Below, one piece after another: positions 16,237-25,036 of a DNA stretch of 64,000 nucleotides (position 1 is the stretch's first letter; every line of letters starts with the position of its first letter). The translations under genes and the position numbers were made by a program. The stretch is taken from the NCBI GenBank assembly GCA_900547225.1, contig URFW01000001.1, positions 124,001 through 188,000 of the forward strand. Reading direction: 5' to 3'. The notes under the pieces were generated by a model. The model did not search any database. It saw nothing but the letters and a program-made list of their open reading frames with translations, and was not told the DNA's origin. Source of the stretch: an uncultured Mycoplasmatota bacterium. GTDB taxonomy: Bacteria; Bacillota_I; Bacilli_A; RF39; UBA660.

Positions 16237-16770
16237 ATGATAATTAGATGCGTAAAGACAGGTTATTTAGAAGAAAATTGTTATGTTATATCAAAGGGTG
16301 ATAAATGTCTTATAGTAGATCCAGGGGATGACTTTTATAAAATAGAAAAATTGGTAGGAGAAAAAGAAGTGCTTGCTATTTTAATTACTCACTACCACGA
16401 AGATCACATAGGAGCATTAGAGGATTGCATTAAAAAATATAATGTTTGTAAGATAGATTATACTAGCAGTAAAAATGAAATGATAGGTCCTTTTTCATTT
16501 GAAATAATAAATACCTTTGGACACAAAGATGATGCTGTAACTTATTACTTTAAGAATGAGGCCGTAATGTTTGTTGGAGATTTTATTTTTAAAGGAAGTA
16601 TTGGAAGATGTGACCTTTCAGGAGGAAGTATAAAAGAGATGAAAAAAAGCATTAATTTAATAAAAAAATATGATAAAAATATTAAACTTTATCCTGGTCA
16701 TGGAGATGAAACATCTTTAGGATATGAAATAGAAAATAATATTTATATGAAAGGTGATTTTTATGAGTAA
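16237..16770 (+). CDS. Metallo-beta-lactamase fold hydrolase (YqgX/GloB-like)
   Basis: A 177-residue zinc hydrolase of the glyoxalase II-like group. His52, His54, Asp56 and His57 form HYHEDH; GHKDD near 105, FVGDFIFKGSIGRCDL near 125 with the bridging Asp, and YPGHGDETSLGYE near 157 supply the other ligands. N-terminal ENCYVIS is typical. Likely acts on thioesters such as lactoylglutathione or related cytoplasmic substrates, though this subgroup is poorly defined. Ribosome site AAGGAG overlaps the end of the previous gene; the yvcK start lies inside its last codons. Confidence 0.85.
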   Translation: MIIRCVKTGYLEENCYVISKGDKCLIVDPGDDFYKIEKLVGEKEVLAILITHYHEDHIGALEDCIKKYNVCKIDYTSSKNEMIGPFSFEIINTFGHKDDAVTYYFKNEAVMFVGDFIFKGSIGRCDLSGGSIKEMKKSINLIKKYDKNIKLYPGHGDETSLGYEIENNIYMKGDFYE

Positions 16771-17710
16771 AAAAATTGTAATATTAGGCGGAGGCACAGG
16801 AACTTCTACCTTAGTTAGAGGATTAAAAGAATTTCCTGTTGATATATCAGTTGTTGTATCAGTATGTGATGATGGTTCTTCAACTGGTAAGTTAAGAGAA
16901 GAGTTTGACATTCCAGCAGTCGGAGATTTAAGAAAGGTATTATCTGCTTTATCTGATACAGAACCTTTATTTGAAAGTTTATTAGAATACAGATTTAATA
17001 CATCAAGTGATTTAAATGGACATGCTGTAGGTAATCTTTTACTTGCGGCACTTTGTAATATTACTGGTAATATGTCTGATGGTATAAAGTCTCTTTCTAA
17101 AGTACTTAATTTAAAGGGAAAAGTTCTTCCTTTATCAGAAGATAACGTTGTTCTAATGGGTATTATGAATGATGGTGAGAAAATAGAAGGTGAGCATAAT
17201 ATAACGGAATATAAATCAGGAATTAAAGATATTTATTATAAAACTCCACCTAAAATAAATCCTGAAGTAATAAAAGAAATAAAAGAAGCAGATATGATAA
17301 TTCTTAGTATGGGTAGTTTATATACTAGCGTTATTTGTAACTTAATAAGTGATGATGTGGTTCGCGCAATAGACGAATCAAATGGAAAAATATTATACGT
17401 ATGTAATATGTTTACGCAACCTGGTGAAACAGATGATTATACAGTAAGTGATCATATTAAGGCGTTAAATAATCACTTAGGAAAAAGAAAAGTTGATACG
17501 GTTATCGTAAATGATGGTAAAATTCCTAAAAAGTTTATTTTAAAATATCATAGGGAAGAAGAAAAAGATCCTGTTGTAATTGATAAGGATGAGATAAACA
17601 AATTAAACGTTAACGTAATAAAAGATGATTTTATAAAACTAAGAGATAAGGGGCTTAAACACAATTCAATAAAACTTTCCCTTAGAATATTTGAAGAATT
17701 AATAAAATAG
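16763..17710 (+). CDS. yvcK: YvcK/GlmR-type factor (CofD-like fold)
   Basis: YvcK (GlmR) binds UDP-GlcNAc and directs carbon to cell-wall precursors; it is needed for growth on gluconeogenic substrates and for normal cell shape in Bacillus. The 315-residue protein begins with ILGGGTGTSTLVRGLKE, followed by VVSVCDDGSSTGKLR and the VGDLRKVLSAL and GHAVGNLLLAAL motifs, all typical. ATG 16763 follows AAAGGTGA and overlaps the previous gene by 8 bases. In many Bacillota whiA follows and yvcJ precedes; here neither is present. Confidence 0.93.
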   Translation: MSKKIVILGGGTGTSTLVRGLKEFPVDISVVVSVCDDGSSTGKLREEFDIPAVGDLRKVLSALSDTEPLFESLLEYRFNTSSDLNGHAVGNLLLAALCNITGNMSDGIKSLSKVLNLKGKVLPLSEDNVVLMGIMNDGEKIEGEHNITEYKSGIKDIYYKTPPKINPEVIKEIKEADMIILSMGSLYTSVICNLISDDVVRAIDESNGKILYVCNMFTQPGETDDYTVSDHIKALNNHLGKRKVDTVIVNDGKIPKKFILKYHREEEKDPVVIDKDEINKLNVNVIKDDFIKLRDKGLKHNSIKLSLRIFEELIK

Positions 17711-17733
17711 CACTGTTAATTAGTGCTTTTTTT
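17704..17733 (+). terminator. Terminator after yvcK
   Basis: Stem AGCACT with AGTGCT (17709-17714 with 17722-17727) and a T run. Confidence 0.65.
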
Positions 17734-17789
17734 AAACGTTTGTAGTATTATATATGTAACGAATTATTTAGAAGTATGAAGGTGATAGT

Positions 17790-18926
17790 ATGGATGAATT
17801 TAAGAAACATTTTCCTAATATAGAAGATAATTTTGTAACTAATTTTAACGAATATTTAAAACTTATACCAAATTGTAAACAGTTTGATCGTAATGATATT
17901 GCACTTCTTTATAAAGCTCTTTATAAAGCAGATTATCTTCATAAAAATAGTAAGCCTAGAAAAACAGGTGAGCCTTATATAACTCATCCGATTGCAGTAT
18001 CTAGTATTCTTGTTAAATATGGTCTTGATGCAGAAACTTGTGCAGCGGCACTTCTTCATGATACGGTAGAAGATACCCCTTATACTTTAGAAGAATGTGA
18101 AAAAGATTTTGGTACTGTAATAGCAACTTTAGTAGATGGTGTTACTAAAGTTGGACATGACGTTAATAATGAAACTCATGAGAAGATTATTAGAAGTATT
18201 ACTAAAGATGTTAGGTCGCTTGCAATTAAAGGTGGAGATAGATTTCATAATATGAGTACTTTAGGTTCTATGAAAAGAGAAAAGCAAATAGAAATTGCAA
18301 ATGAAACTAACACGTTTTATGTTCCTGCTTTAAAGATACTTGGAATCTATAAATTAAAAGATGAACTTCAAGACCTTTCGTTTTATTATTTGCACCCAAA
18401 TGAGTTTTTGAAATTTGAAAAGAAAAGAAATAAATTAAAACAAAAATATACTGAAACTTGTAATTTATTTGGTGATGAAGTTTTAGAAAAACTAAGTCAT
18501 ATAGGAATTGGAATGTATTTTAAATCACGAATAAAAAACATTGGTGCAATGTATGAAGAGGCTTTAAAAGAAGGCAATGTTAACAACATTAATGATTTAC
18601 TTGCTATAAAGATGGTGGTAAAAGATTTATCTGATTGCTATCTTACGCTTGGTGTTGTAAATAAAATAGGTAAGTTTGTTGGAGGAAAAACAATTGATTA
18701 TATAGCATCTCCAAAAGATAATGGTTATAAGTCATTAAATACAAACGTAAGATATAAAGACGCAAACATACAAGTTAGAATAAGAACGGAAGATATGCAA
18801 AGGACAAATGACCTAGGAGTATTTTCTGATCTTAATTCTGCAGTCCAAGAAAAAGTTACAACAAAAATGAAAATTGGGCTTAACAAATTAAAAAAGGAAG
18901 GTGAGCAAGGTTTTGAAAAAATATAA
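17790..18926 (+). CDS. Short RelA/SpoT homologue, HD hydrolase with degraded synthetase
   Basis: RSH enzymes make or break (p)ppGpp. This 378-residue protein has an N-terminal HD hydrolase: RKTGEPYITHP at 57-67, HDTVEDT at 90-96 and GGDRFHNM at 148-155 (normally LADRLHNM). The second half, 230-350, is a synthetase-like domain with DLLAIKMVV, DYIASPKDNGYKSLNT and QVRIRTEDM, but the His of YxSxHT is Asn and the Glu usually just before the IRT strand appears to be Gln. No TGS or ACT regulatory domain is present; full-length Rel is about 730 residues. I infer a hydrolase-leaning or divergent enzyme. The next gene overlaps its end. Confidence 0.8.
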   Translation: MDEFKKHFPNIEDNFVTNFNEYLKLIPNCKQFDRNDIALLYKALYKADYLHKNSKPRKTGEPYITHPIAVSSILVKYGLDAETCAAALLHDTVEDTPYTLEECEKDFGTVIATLVDGVTKVGHDVNNETHEKIIRSITKDVRSLAIKGGDRFHNMSTLGSMKREKQIEIANETNTFYVPALKILGIYKLKDELQDLSFYYLHPNEFLKFEKKRNKLKQKYTETCNLFGDEVLEKLSHIGIGMYFKSRIKNIGAMYEEALKEGNVNNINDLLAIKMVVKDLSDCYLTLGVVNKIGKFVGGKTIDYIASPKDNGYKSLNTNVRYKDANIQVRIRTEDMQRTNDLGVFSDLNSAVQEKVTTKMKIGLNKLKKEGEQGFEKI

Positions 18927-19557
18927 AAAAGAATGCTTATGGATATTAGTTCTTTTGGTATTGTTTTTAGTACTTACTTATCTTGTTGTTACTTTAAAAA
19001 CAAGCAAAATAGATGAGGAAGCATTTAATTTATTAATAAAACTAAAGTGCAAACCAGTAACAAGCATTTTATACGTTATAACAGAAATAGGCTCTAGCAT
19101 AGGTGTTATAATGGTTCTTTTAATATCACTTATACCATTTATTAAAACAAAGAAATTATCAGACTTTAAATATGTTTTAATTAATACTATGCTTGGTGTT
19201 TTATTAATGAAAGGGATAAAAGAAATAGTTAGAAGAACAAGACCTTCTTGGAAGTGGATTAAAGAGGGTGGATTTTCATATCCATCAGGACACACCATAT
19301 CAGCGATTTTATTATATGGAACTCTTCTTTTAATAGTTAAAAAACATGTTCATGGAAAATTAAGAAAACCTCTTATTATATTTTTAAGTTGTATGATGTT
19401 TTTAATTCCAATAAGCAGAATTTATTTTGGAGTTCATTATTTAACTGATGTTTTAGCAAGCACTATACTAGGAAGTATTATTCTTATAATAACAAATATG
19501 ATTATGGATAAGGAGTATTATATTCATGATAAAAATAAAGATAGAAAAACCGTTTAA
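18913..19557 (+). CDS. PAP2-family membrane phosphatase
   Basis: A membrane phosphatase of the type that recycles lipid carriers (undecaprenyl pyrophosphate) or dephosphorylates phosphatidate. About six helices in 214 residues, with the three catalytic motifs KEIVRRTRP, YPSGHT and SRIYFGVHYLTDV in order. TTG 18913 is taken as start since AAGGAAGGTG lies about 10 bases upstream; GTG 18901 is in frame but sits on that site. Both overlap the end of the RSH gene, and the next gene overlaps this one by 32 bases. Confidence 0.85.
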   Translation: MKKYKKECLWILVLLVLFLVLTYLVVTLKTSKIDEEAFNLLIKLKCKPVTSILYVITEIGSSIGVIMVLLISLIPFIKTKKLSDFKYVLINTMLGVLLMKGIKEIVRRTRPSWKWIKEGGFSYPSGHTISAILLYGTLLLIVKKHVHGKLRKPLIIFLSCMMFLIPISRIYFGVHYLTDVLASTILGSIILIITNMIMDKEYYIHDKNKDRKTV

Positions 19558-20359
19558 GCTAGAAGATACTATAACTTGCGGGCAGATATTTAGGTTCTTT
19601 AAAATGGAAGATGGAAGTTTTGATATAATTTTAAAAGACAGGGTAATAAACGTTTATGAAAAGAATAATTATTTATATGTATCATCAAATAATGAAGATG
19701 ATTTAAAAAATGTTGTGATGAATTACTTTGACTTAGATAATGATTATTCTAAGATAAATGAATATTTACTTAAACAAGATAAAAAGTTAGTTGATGCCAT
19801 AAATTTTTCTAAGGGGCTTATGATGATAAGGCAAGATCCTTTTGAAACCATAATGGAATATATTATATCTGCTAATAACAGTGTTCCATCAATTGCAAGT
19901 GCACTTAATAACATTGCTTTAAAATATGGTAAAAAAGTAATGTTTAATGATAAAGAATATTATCTTTTTCCACAGTATAAGGATTTAAAAGACGTAAAAG
20001 AAAGCGACTTAAGAGAGTGTAAGGTAGGCTTTAGAGATAAATACTTAAAGAATATTATAGATAAACTAAATAATAATGAACTTGATCTTGGCTCATTTTA
20101 TAGCATGGATACTAAAGAGGCATTAGATAAGCTAATGGAAAATATTGGAATAGGACCTAAGGTTGCTTCTTGTATACTTTTATTTGCTTATCAAAAATAC
20201 GATGTGTTTCCGGTTGATACCTGGGTTAAGAAAGTTATGAAAAAAGAATATAATATAGAGGGTGAAAAAAACATAAGAGCTTTTGCTAGCATAACGTATG
20301 GAAAGTATAGTGCAGTAGCAATACAATATTTATTTAATTACGGAAGAAATAGTAATTGA
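19526..20359 (+). CDS. OGG1-type DNA glycosylase/AP lyase
   Basis: A 277-residue helix-hairpin-helix glycosylase that removes oxidised or alkylated bases. Layout follows OGG1/AlkA: N-terminal beta domain starting KPFKLEDTITCGQIFRF, helical middle with DPFETIMEYIISANNSV, HhH region IGIGPKVASCILLF with the presumed lyase Lys212, and catalytic Asp231 in FPVDTWVKK. This VDTWVKK form is closest to bacterial OGG1-like enzymes. Ribosome site AAGGAG lies in the end of the PAP2 gene. Ends in TGA, read as stop. Confidence 0.88.
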   Translation: MIKIKIEKPFKLEDTITCGQIFRFFKMEDGSFDIILKDRVINVYEKNNYLYVSSNNEDDLKNVVMNYFDLDNDYSKINEYLLKQDKKLVDAINFSKGLMMIRQDPFETIMEYIISANNSVPSIASALNNIALKYGKKVMFNDKEYYLFPQYKDLKDVKESDLRECKVGFRDKYLKNIIDKLNNNELDLGSFYSMDTKEALDKLMENIGIGPKVASCILLFAYQKYDVFPVDTWVKKVMKKEYNIEGEKNIRAFASITYGKYSAVAIQYLFNYGRNSN

Positions 20360-20423
20360 TTAATGAAAAAGTTTGTGATAGAATAGTTAACTACTAAGCG
20401 TTTATGAAAGGAATTTAGGTAAT

Positions 20424-20714
20424 ATGTATAATAAAGATGATTTATTAGATAGTTATTTTATGTCTAATGATTATAAAGAAACTGATATTGAAACTGTTAC
20501 TAAAAGCGTTAACAAATTTATAAAAGATTATGGCTTTGATGATATAGAAATAACACGATATGATGTAATGTCATATATTTATAAGAATCATGATTTTTTA
20601 ATAATAAGAAGAAATGAAAATGGTAAATTAATTTTAGGATTAAATAATGAGATTGAGTCTACTGTTTCTTTTTTAGAATCTTTTGATGAAGAAAAATCAC
20701 TTCAAATGAAATAG
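20424..20714 (+). CDS. Small hypothetical protein
   Basis: A 96-residue acidic, soluble protein with alternating helix and strand character (FDDIEITRYDVMSYIYK, then FLIIRRNENGKLILGL). No family recognised. A GAAAGGAATTTAGG site precedes ATG 20424 and a hairpin terminator follows directly, which supports real coding. Confidence 0.6.
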   Translation: MYNKDDLLDSYFMSNDYKETDIETVTKSVNKFIKDYGFDDIEITRYDVMSYIYKNHDFLIIRRNENGKLILGLNNEIESTVSFLESFDEEKSLQMK

Positions 20715-20720
20715 CAATAT

Positions 20721-20748
20721 GAAAGCAACTTTTAAAGTTGTTTTTTTG
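20721..20748 (+). terminator. Terminator
   Basis: Stem AAAGCAACTT with AAGTTGTTTT (one G-T pair) around a 3-base loop, followed by T. Confidence 0.7.
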
Positions 20749-20770
20749 TTATGGAAATGTAAACCTTAAA

Positions 20771-20799
20771 TTTACATCTTTAGTTTTACGTGTTATAAT
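20771..20799 (+). promoter_or_regulatory. Strong promoter for ftsK
   Basis: TTTACA (20771-20776), 17-base spacer, TATAAT (20794-20799) with TG at 20791-20792 as extended -10. Confidence 0.8.
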
Positions 20800-20825
20800 T
20801 AATTTATAATAGTGAGGTGATAAAG

Positions 20826-23024
20826 GTGGCAAAGAAAAAAACATCATCTTCAAGTAAGAAAAAAGGAAAAATTCCAGTAGAAATATTTGGAATATTATAT
20901 ATAGTTTTAACAATACTAGGATTACTTAGATCAGGTTTTGTAGGAAGAATGGTAAGTAATTTTGGCATATTTTTATTTGGAGCTTTTTATAATTGGGGAT
21001 TGGTATACTTTTTATTAGTAGGAGGCTACGTATTATTATTTAGGGAAAAACCTAAGTTATTTACTAAAAAACTAATTGGATTTTATTTGTTTGCAATAGC
21101 TATTCTTTCAATGTCCCACGTAAAATACATAATGTATGATACAAACGTAGGAAGTGCGGTATTTCAAGATACTTTAGCAAACATTGTATCAGGGTTTAAT
21201 GATGTTAACTTTATTCAAGGTGGAGGAATACTTGGTGCAATATTCTCATATTTATTTGTTCTTGCATTTGATGTTTTAGGTTCAAAGATAATATGTTGGG
21301 TATTAATATTATTTGGTGCAATGCTTATATTTAATATTTCACCAGCAACTCTTTTAAGAAAGATAATCTTATTCTTTGTTCCTAAAAAATGGCTTAATAA
21401 GAAGGATTCTGATGATGACGAATTAGAAGAAGATGAGGTTGAAGCAGAAGAAAAGGAATCTCCTAAAGATAAAAGGGTTGTTATATCAAATATTAATGAT
21501 TTAAATCCTACTCATTTAGAAGAGGTAGAAGAAGATAGTGAACCTGTTATAAATGGTGAATATAAACTTCCACCAATTTCTCTTTTAAACGTTCCTAAAA
21601 AAGTAAATACAAAAGCTAATGAAGAGAGTATATCATCTAACATTAAATTACTTGAACAAGTTTTAACTGATTTTGATATTAATGGTAAAGTAGTTGCAGC
21701 GCATGTTGGACCTACCGTAACTCAGTATGAACTAGAAGTTAAATCAGGAACAAAAGTTAATAAAATATTAAGTTTGAATAAGGAAATTGCATTAGCACTA
21801 GCTGCAAAAGACGTAAGGATACAAGCTCCTATACCAGGTAAAAGTACAATAGGTATTGATATTCCTAATAAAGTTACTACACCTGTATCATTAAGAGAGG
21901 TTTTAGCAGCCGTTCCAAAAGAAAAAGAAGATAGCAAACTTCTTGCAGTATTAGGTAAAGATATTATGGGAAATCCTAGATGGATGGAAGTAAATAAGAC
22001 TCCGCACCTTTTAATTGCAGGTGCAACAGGATCAGGTAAATCAGTATGTGTTAACTCGGTTATTACATCAATTCTAATGCGTGCTAAACCAGATGAGGTA
22101 AAACTTGTTATGGTTGATCCTAAAAAGGTAGAACTTTCTATGTATAATGGTGCACCACATCTATTAGCACCAGTTGTAAATGATCCTAAAAAAGCTTCTA
22201 TTGTTCTTAAAAAGATAGTAGAAGAAATGGAACATCGTTATGATTTATTAAGCGATAGTGGTACTAAAAATATTGAAGGCTATAACAAATTAATGCAAAA
22301 GAAGATAGATTCTGGCGATACTTCCGCAAAAAAACTACCTTATATTGTTGTTTTAATAGACGAACTTGCTGACCTTATGTTAGTTGCAGCAAAAGAAGTT
22401 GAAGATTCTATAATGAGAATTACACAGATGGCTCGTGCAGCAGGTATTCATTTAATAGTTGCAACACAAAGACCATCAACGGATGTTATAACGGGTGTTG
22501 TAAAAGCAAACATTCCATCTCGTATAGCATTTACCGTATCATCATCAATAGATTCTAGAACAATACTTGATATGACTGGAGCTGAAAAATTAATTGGTAA
22601 AGGTGATATGTTATTCCTTCCAATGGGAGAGGGTACTCCAACTAGAATTCAAGGTTCATTTGTATCTGAAGAAGAGGTTCAAAAAGTTGTTGATTATACT
22701 ATAAAACAACAAAAGGCTCAGTATGATGAAAAGTTTACTAACTTAACGTCTAGTCCGGCAGGCTCACAATCGGCATCATATGATTCAAAAGATGATAAGT
22801 ATGATGATCCTTTATATAATGAAGTAGTTGACTTTGTAATAAAAAGTGGAAAGACAAGTGCTTCGCTTTTACAAAGAAAATATCGTCTTGGATATAACAG
22901 AGCAGCTAGAATGATAGACTTACTAGAAGAAAGAGGTATAGTAGGACCGCCTAATGGTTCAAAACCTCGTGAAGTATTAGTAAAATATGAGAATAATGAC
23001 AAAGAAGAACAAACTGATGATTAG
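20826..23024 (+). CDS. ftsK: FtsK/SpoIIIE DNA translocase
   Basis: A septal motor that pumps chromosome DNA during division. The 732-residue protein has a Lys-rich start, four membrane helices within 20-185, an acidic linker (EDEVEAEEKE), the alpha/beta motor with Walker A GATGSGKS near 400 and Walker B VVLIDELADLM near 510, and a C-terminal winged-helix gamma domain (DDPLYNEVVDFVIKSGKTSAS onward) that reads polar DNA sequences. GTG at 20826 is chosen because AGGTGATAA is the ribosome site; GTG 20817 lies in it. It has its own promoter and terminator. Confidence 0.95.
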   Translation: MAKKKTSSSSKKKGKIPVEIFGILYIVLTILGLLRSGFVGRMVSNFGIFLFGAFYNWGLVYFLLVGGYVLLFREKPKLFTKKLIGFYLFAIAILSMSHVKYIMYDTNVGSAVFQDTLANIVSGFNDVNFIQGGGILGAIFSYLFVLAFDVLGSKIICWVLILFGAMLIFNISPATLLRKIILFFVPKKWLNKKDSDDDELEEDEVEAEEKESPKDKRVVISNINDLNPTHLEEVEEDSEPVINGEYKLPPISLLNVPKKVNTKANEESISSNIKLLEQVLTDFDINGKVVAAHVGPTVTQYELEVKSGTKVNKILSLNKEIALALAAKDVRIQAPIPGKSTIGIDIPNKVTTPVSLREVLAAVPKEKEDSKLLAVLGKDIMGNPRWMEVNKTPHLLIAGATGSGKSVCVNSVITSILMRAKPDEVKLVMVDPKKVELSMYNGAPHLLAPVVNDPKKASIVLKKIVEEMEHRYDLLSDSGTKNIEGYNKLMQKKIDSGDTSAKKLPYIVVLIDELADLMLVAAKEVEDSIMRITQMARAAGIHLIVATQRPSTDVITGVVKANIPSRIAFTVSSSIDSRTILDMTGAEKLIGKGDMLFLPMGEGTPTRIQGSFVSEEEVQKVVDYTIKQQKAQYDEKFTNLTSSPAGSQSASYDSKDDKYDDPLYNEVVDFVIKSGKTSASLLQRKYRLGYNRAARMIDLLEERGIVGPPNGSKPREVLVKYENNDKEEQTDD

Positions 23025-23040
23025 TTTGTTCTTCTTTTTA
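23001..23040. terminator. Bidirectional terminator
   Basis: Perfect 15-bp stem (23001-23015 with 23023-23037) overlapping the ftsK stop and the end of the convergent peptidase-like gene. Confidence 0.8.
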
Positions 23041-24133
23041 CTAAACACTTATTTTTAAACTTATACTCATTTAAGTATCGTTCTAAATCAATATCATAAA
23101 GTTCAAAAAGTTCTTTTTCATTTTCTTCGTTTACGTTTAGCATAATATCTATTGCTACTTTCATACCTTCTTTAGGATTATCTTTATATTTTTCAAATAT
23201 ACAAATAGCAATTGCAGCAGAATATAAATAAATTAAATAGTAAGATAAAGGAAGTTCATTTAGCTCATTTATTTTAAAATCATAATTAGGATTAATTTGT
23301 ATTTCTGAGTTAATAACTTTTTTCATTGTTTTTATATTCTTATCAAAAGAAGCGTTTGCCATCTTATATAAAAGATCAGTTAACTCAGCATCATTATAAA
23401 TATTTGTTAGGTAAACGGAATTGTGTAAGAAACTGTATTGACTATCATCTATGTAACCATTTTCATATAAATAGCAGCTACCATATAATTCGATTAATAT
23501 ACTTCCCACCTCACGATATAAGGAAAGTTTTTTATTCTTGTCAAATTTCCTATTTGATATCTTATTAAATGTGCCATGTACGTTCTCATGATTTAACGTA
23601 ATAAATAAATTATTATAACAGGTATGATTTATCTTGTAGAAATTTTTATCTTCCAAAGAATAACAAGCACCTTCAAATGCTATATTATCCGAATCCTTAT
23701 GCTTATCTATGTATAATCTGTTATTATCTATAACATTATTTAATTCATCGTATAAAGTTAAACTTATGTTTTTTAAATATTCTTTAGTAAGTTTTATATA
23801 ATCTGTGTTTTCTTCATATGGATTATATTTTAATGAGTAATTGAAATTAAACTCTAAAGCATTTTTAATAATTATCTCTATTTTTTCTTTTTGAAAAGAA
23901 GTTAATACTTCATTTACAAAGTTGTAATCCTCATTCATATCATTTTTAAAATTTAAATACCTTAAAATTTTTGGATAATAGTATGGAAGTTTTAATGTTT
24001 CAAGAATCATATCTTCTAAATAGTCTTTGTCATAAAGTCTTTCTATTATGTTTCCATAACCATATATTTCCCTTATATTTTCTAAATAAGTTTTAAATAT
24101 TTCTTTTTTATTCCATTTGTATTTATTTTTCAT
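23021..24133 (-). CDS. HExxH metallopeptidase-like protein (M3-like)
   Basis: A 370-residue protein without signal peptide. HENVH at 182-186 is a zinc-binding HExxH, and REVGSILIELYG starting about 26 residues later gives Glu208 as a likely third ligand, the spacing and form (EVxS...E) seen in M3 oligoendopeptidases. The surrounding sequence is all helical, as in M3, but shorter than the usual 550-600 residues, so family membership is inference. ATG 24133 follows AAAGGGTGA on the minus strand; GTG 24142 lies in that site. Likely a cytoplasmic peptidase. Confidence 0.6.
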   Translation of the reverse strand: MKNKYKWNKKEIFKTYLENIREIYGYGNIIERLYDKDYLEDMILETLKLPYYYPKILRYLNFKNDMNEDYNFVNEVLTSFQKEKIEIIIKNALEFNFNYSLKYNPYEENTDYIKLTKEYLKNISLTLYDELNNVIDNNRLYIDKHKDSDNIAFEGACYSLEDKNFYKINHTCYNNLFITLNHENVHGTFNKISNRKFDKNKKLSLYREVGSILIELYGSCYLYENGYIDDSQYSFLHNSVYLTNIYNDAELTDLLYKMANASFDKNIKTMKKVINSEIQINPNYDFKINELNELPLSYYLIYLYSAAIAICIFEKYKDNPKEGMKVAIDIMLNVNEENEKELFELYDIDLERYLNEYKFKNKCLVKRRTN

Positions 24134-24197
24134 ATAAGTCACCCTTTATAAAGTGTTTTCTATTCTAACATATATTGTAAAAATATCAAGTAAATTA

Positions 24198-24206
24198 TGG
24201 TATAAT
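24198..24206 (+). promoter_or_regulatory. Extended -10 before deoD
   Basis: TGGTATAAT, 25 bases before the deoD start; a -35 is not obvious. Confidence 0.5.
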
Positions 24207-24230
24207 TTAATCATAGGAAGGAGGCTTTTT

Positions 24231-24935
24231 ATGCCAACACCACATAATGAAGCTTTAAAAGAAGATATATCTAAAACCGTTATAATGCCAGGGGATCCTA
24301 TGCGTGCTAAATATATAGCAGAAAACTATTTAAGTGATTGTAAGCTAGTTAATAAAGTAAGAGGAATGTATGCATATACTGGTTATTATAAAAACAAAAG
24401 AGTAACCGTTATGGCACATGGAATGGGAAATCCATCAATTGGTATTTATTCTTATGAACTATATAAATTTTATGATGTAGATAATATTATAAGAGTAGGT
24501 TCAGCAGGAGCAACAACAGATAAACTTCCTCTTAAAAGTATTGTTTTAGCAGAGAAATCCTATTCTAAATCAAGTTATGCCCTAGTGCAAAATGGTACTT
24601 GTAAAAAGGTATTAAGTAGTAGTGAAATTTTAAATGATAAAATAATTAAGACAGCAAAAGATTTAAATGTAAACGTACTTAAATCAATTGTATACAATAG
24701 TGATGCATTTTATAATGAAACAGAAAATCCAAGTGTTTTATTTAAAGAATATGGATGTTCTGCTGTTGAAATGGAGACATTTGCACTTTTTCATAATGCT
24801 AATGTTTTAGGTAAAAAAGCAGCTTGCTTACTTACTATATCAGATAATTTAGTTACAAAAGAAAGTTTGTCAAGCATAGATAGACAAACTGGCTTTGATG
24901 AAATGATAAAATTAGCATTAGAGTCCATTTTATAA
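24231..24935 (+). CDS. deoD: Purine nucleoside phosphorylase, DeoD type
   Basis: DeoD cleaves purine (deoxy)nucleosides with phosphate to base and ribose-1-phosphate. The 234-residue protein begins MPTPHNEA, then VIMPGDPMRAKYIAENYL, MAHGMGNPSIGIYSYELY, IIRVGSAGA and VEMETFAL near 180, where the Glu binds ribose. Length is normal for the hexameric class. ATG 24231 follows GGAAGGAGG; the longer open frame upstream encodes no DeoD sequence. Confidence 0.95.
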   Translation: MPTPHNEALKEDISKTVIMPGDPMRAKYIAENYLSDCKLVNKVRGMYAYTGYYKNKRVTVMAHGMGNPSIGIYSYELYKFYDVDNIIRVGSAGATTDKLPLKSIVLAEKSYSKSSYALVQNGTCKKVLSSSEILNDKIIKTAKDLNVNVLKSIVYNSDAFYNETENPSVLFKEYGCSAVEMETFALFHNANVLGKKAACLLTISDNLVTKESLSSIDRQTGFDEMIKLALESIL

Positions 24936-24950
24936 GAAGTTATAATTAAT

Positions 24951-24985
24951 AGATAGAAAATAAAGTGATTTTCTATCTTTTTTTG
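24951..24985 (+). terminator. Terminator after deoD
   Basis: Perfect 11-bp stem (24951-24961 with 24968-24978), 6-base loop and T run. Confidence 0.8.
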
Positions 24986-25036
24986 TGATAAATGATATAA
25001 TCTAATTATAAAGCCATAATAAGAAAGGTGATATAA

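Noticed and set aside
23326..23568. Plus-strand frame of 80 codons opposite the M3-like gene
   Set aside because: The minus-strand gene has a good start, a zinc motif and a proper terminator; the + frame has an odd His/Tyr-rich product.
24153..24230. Longer N-terminus for purine nucleoside phosphorylase
   Set aside because: DeoD proteins begin at MPTPHN; the upstream codons cover the promoter and ribosome site.
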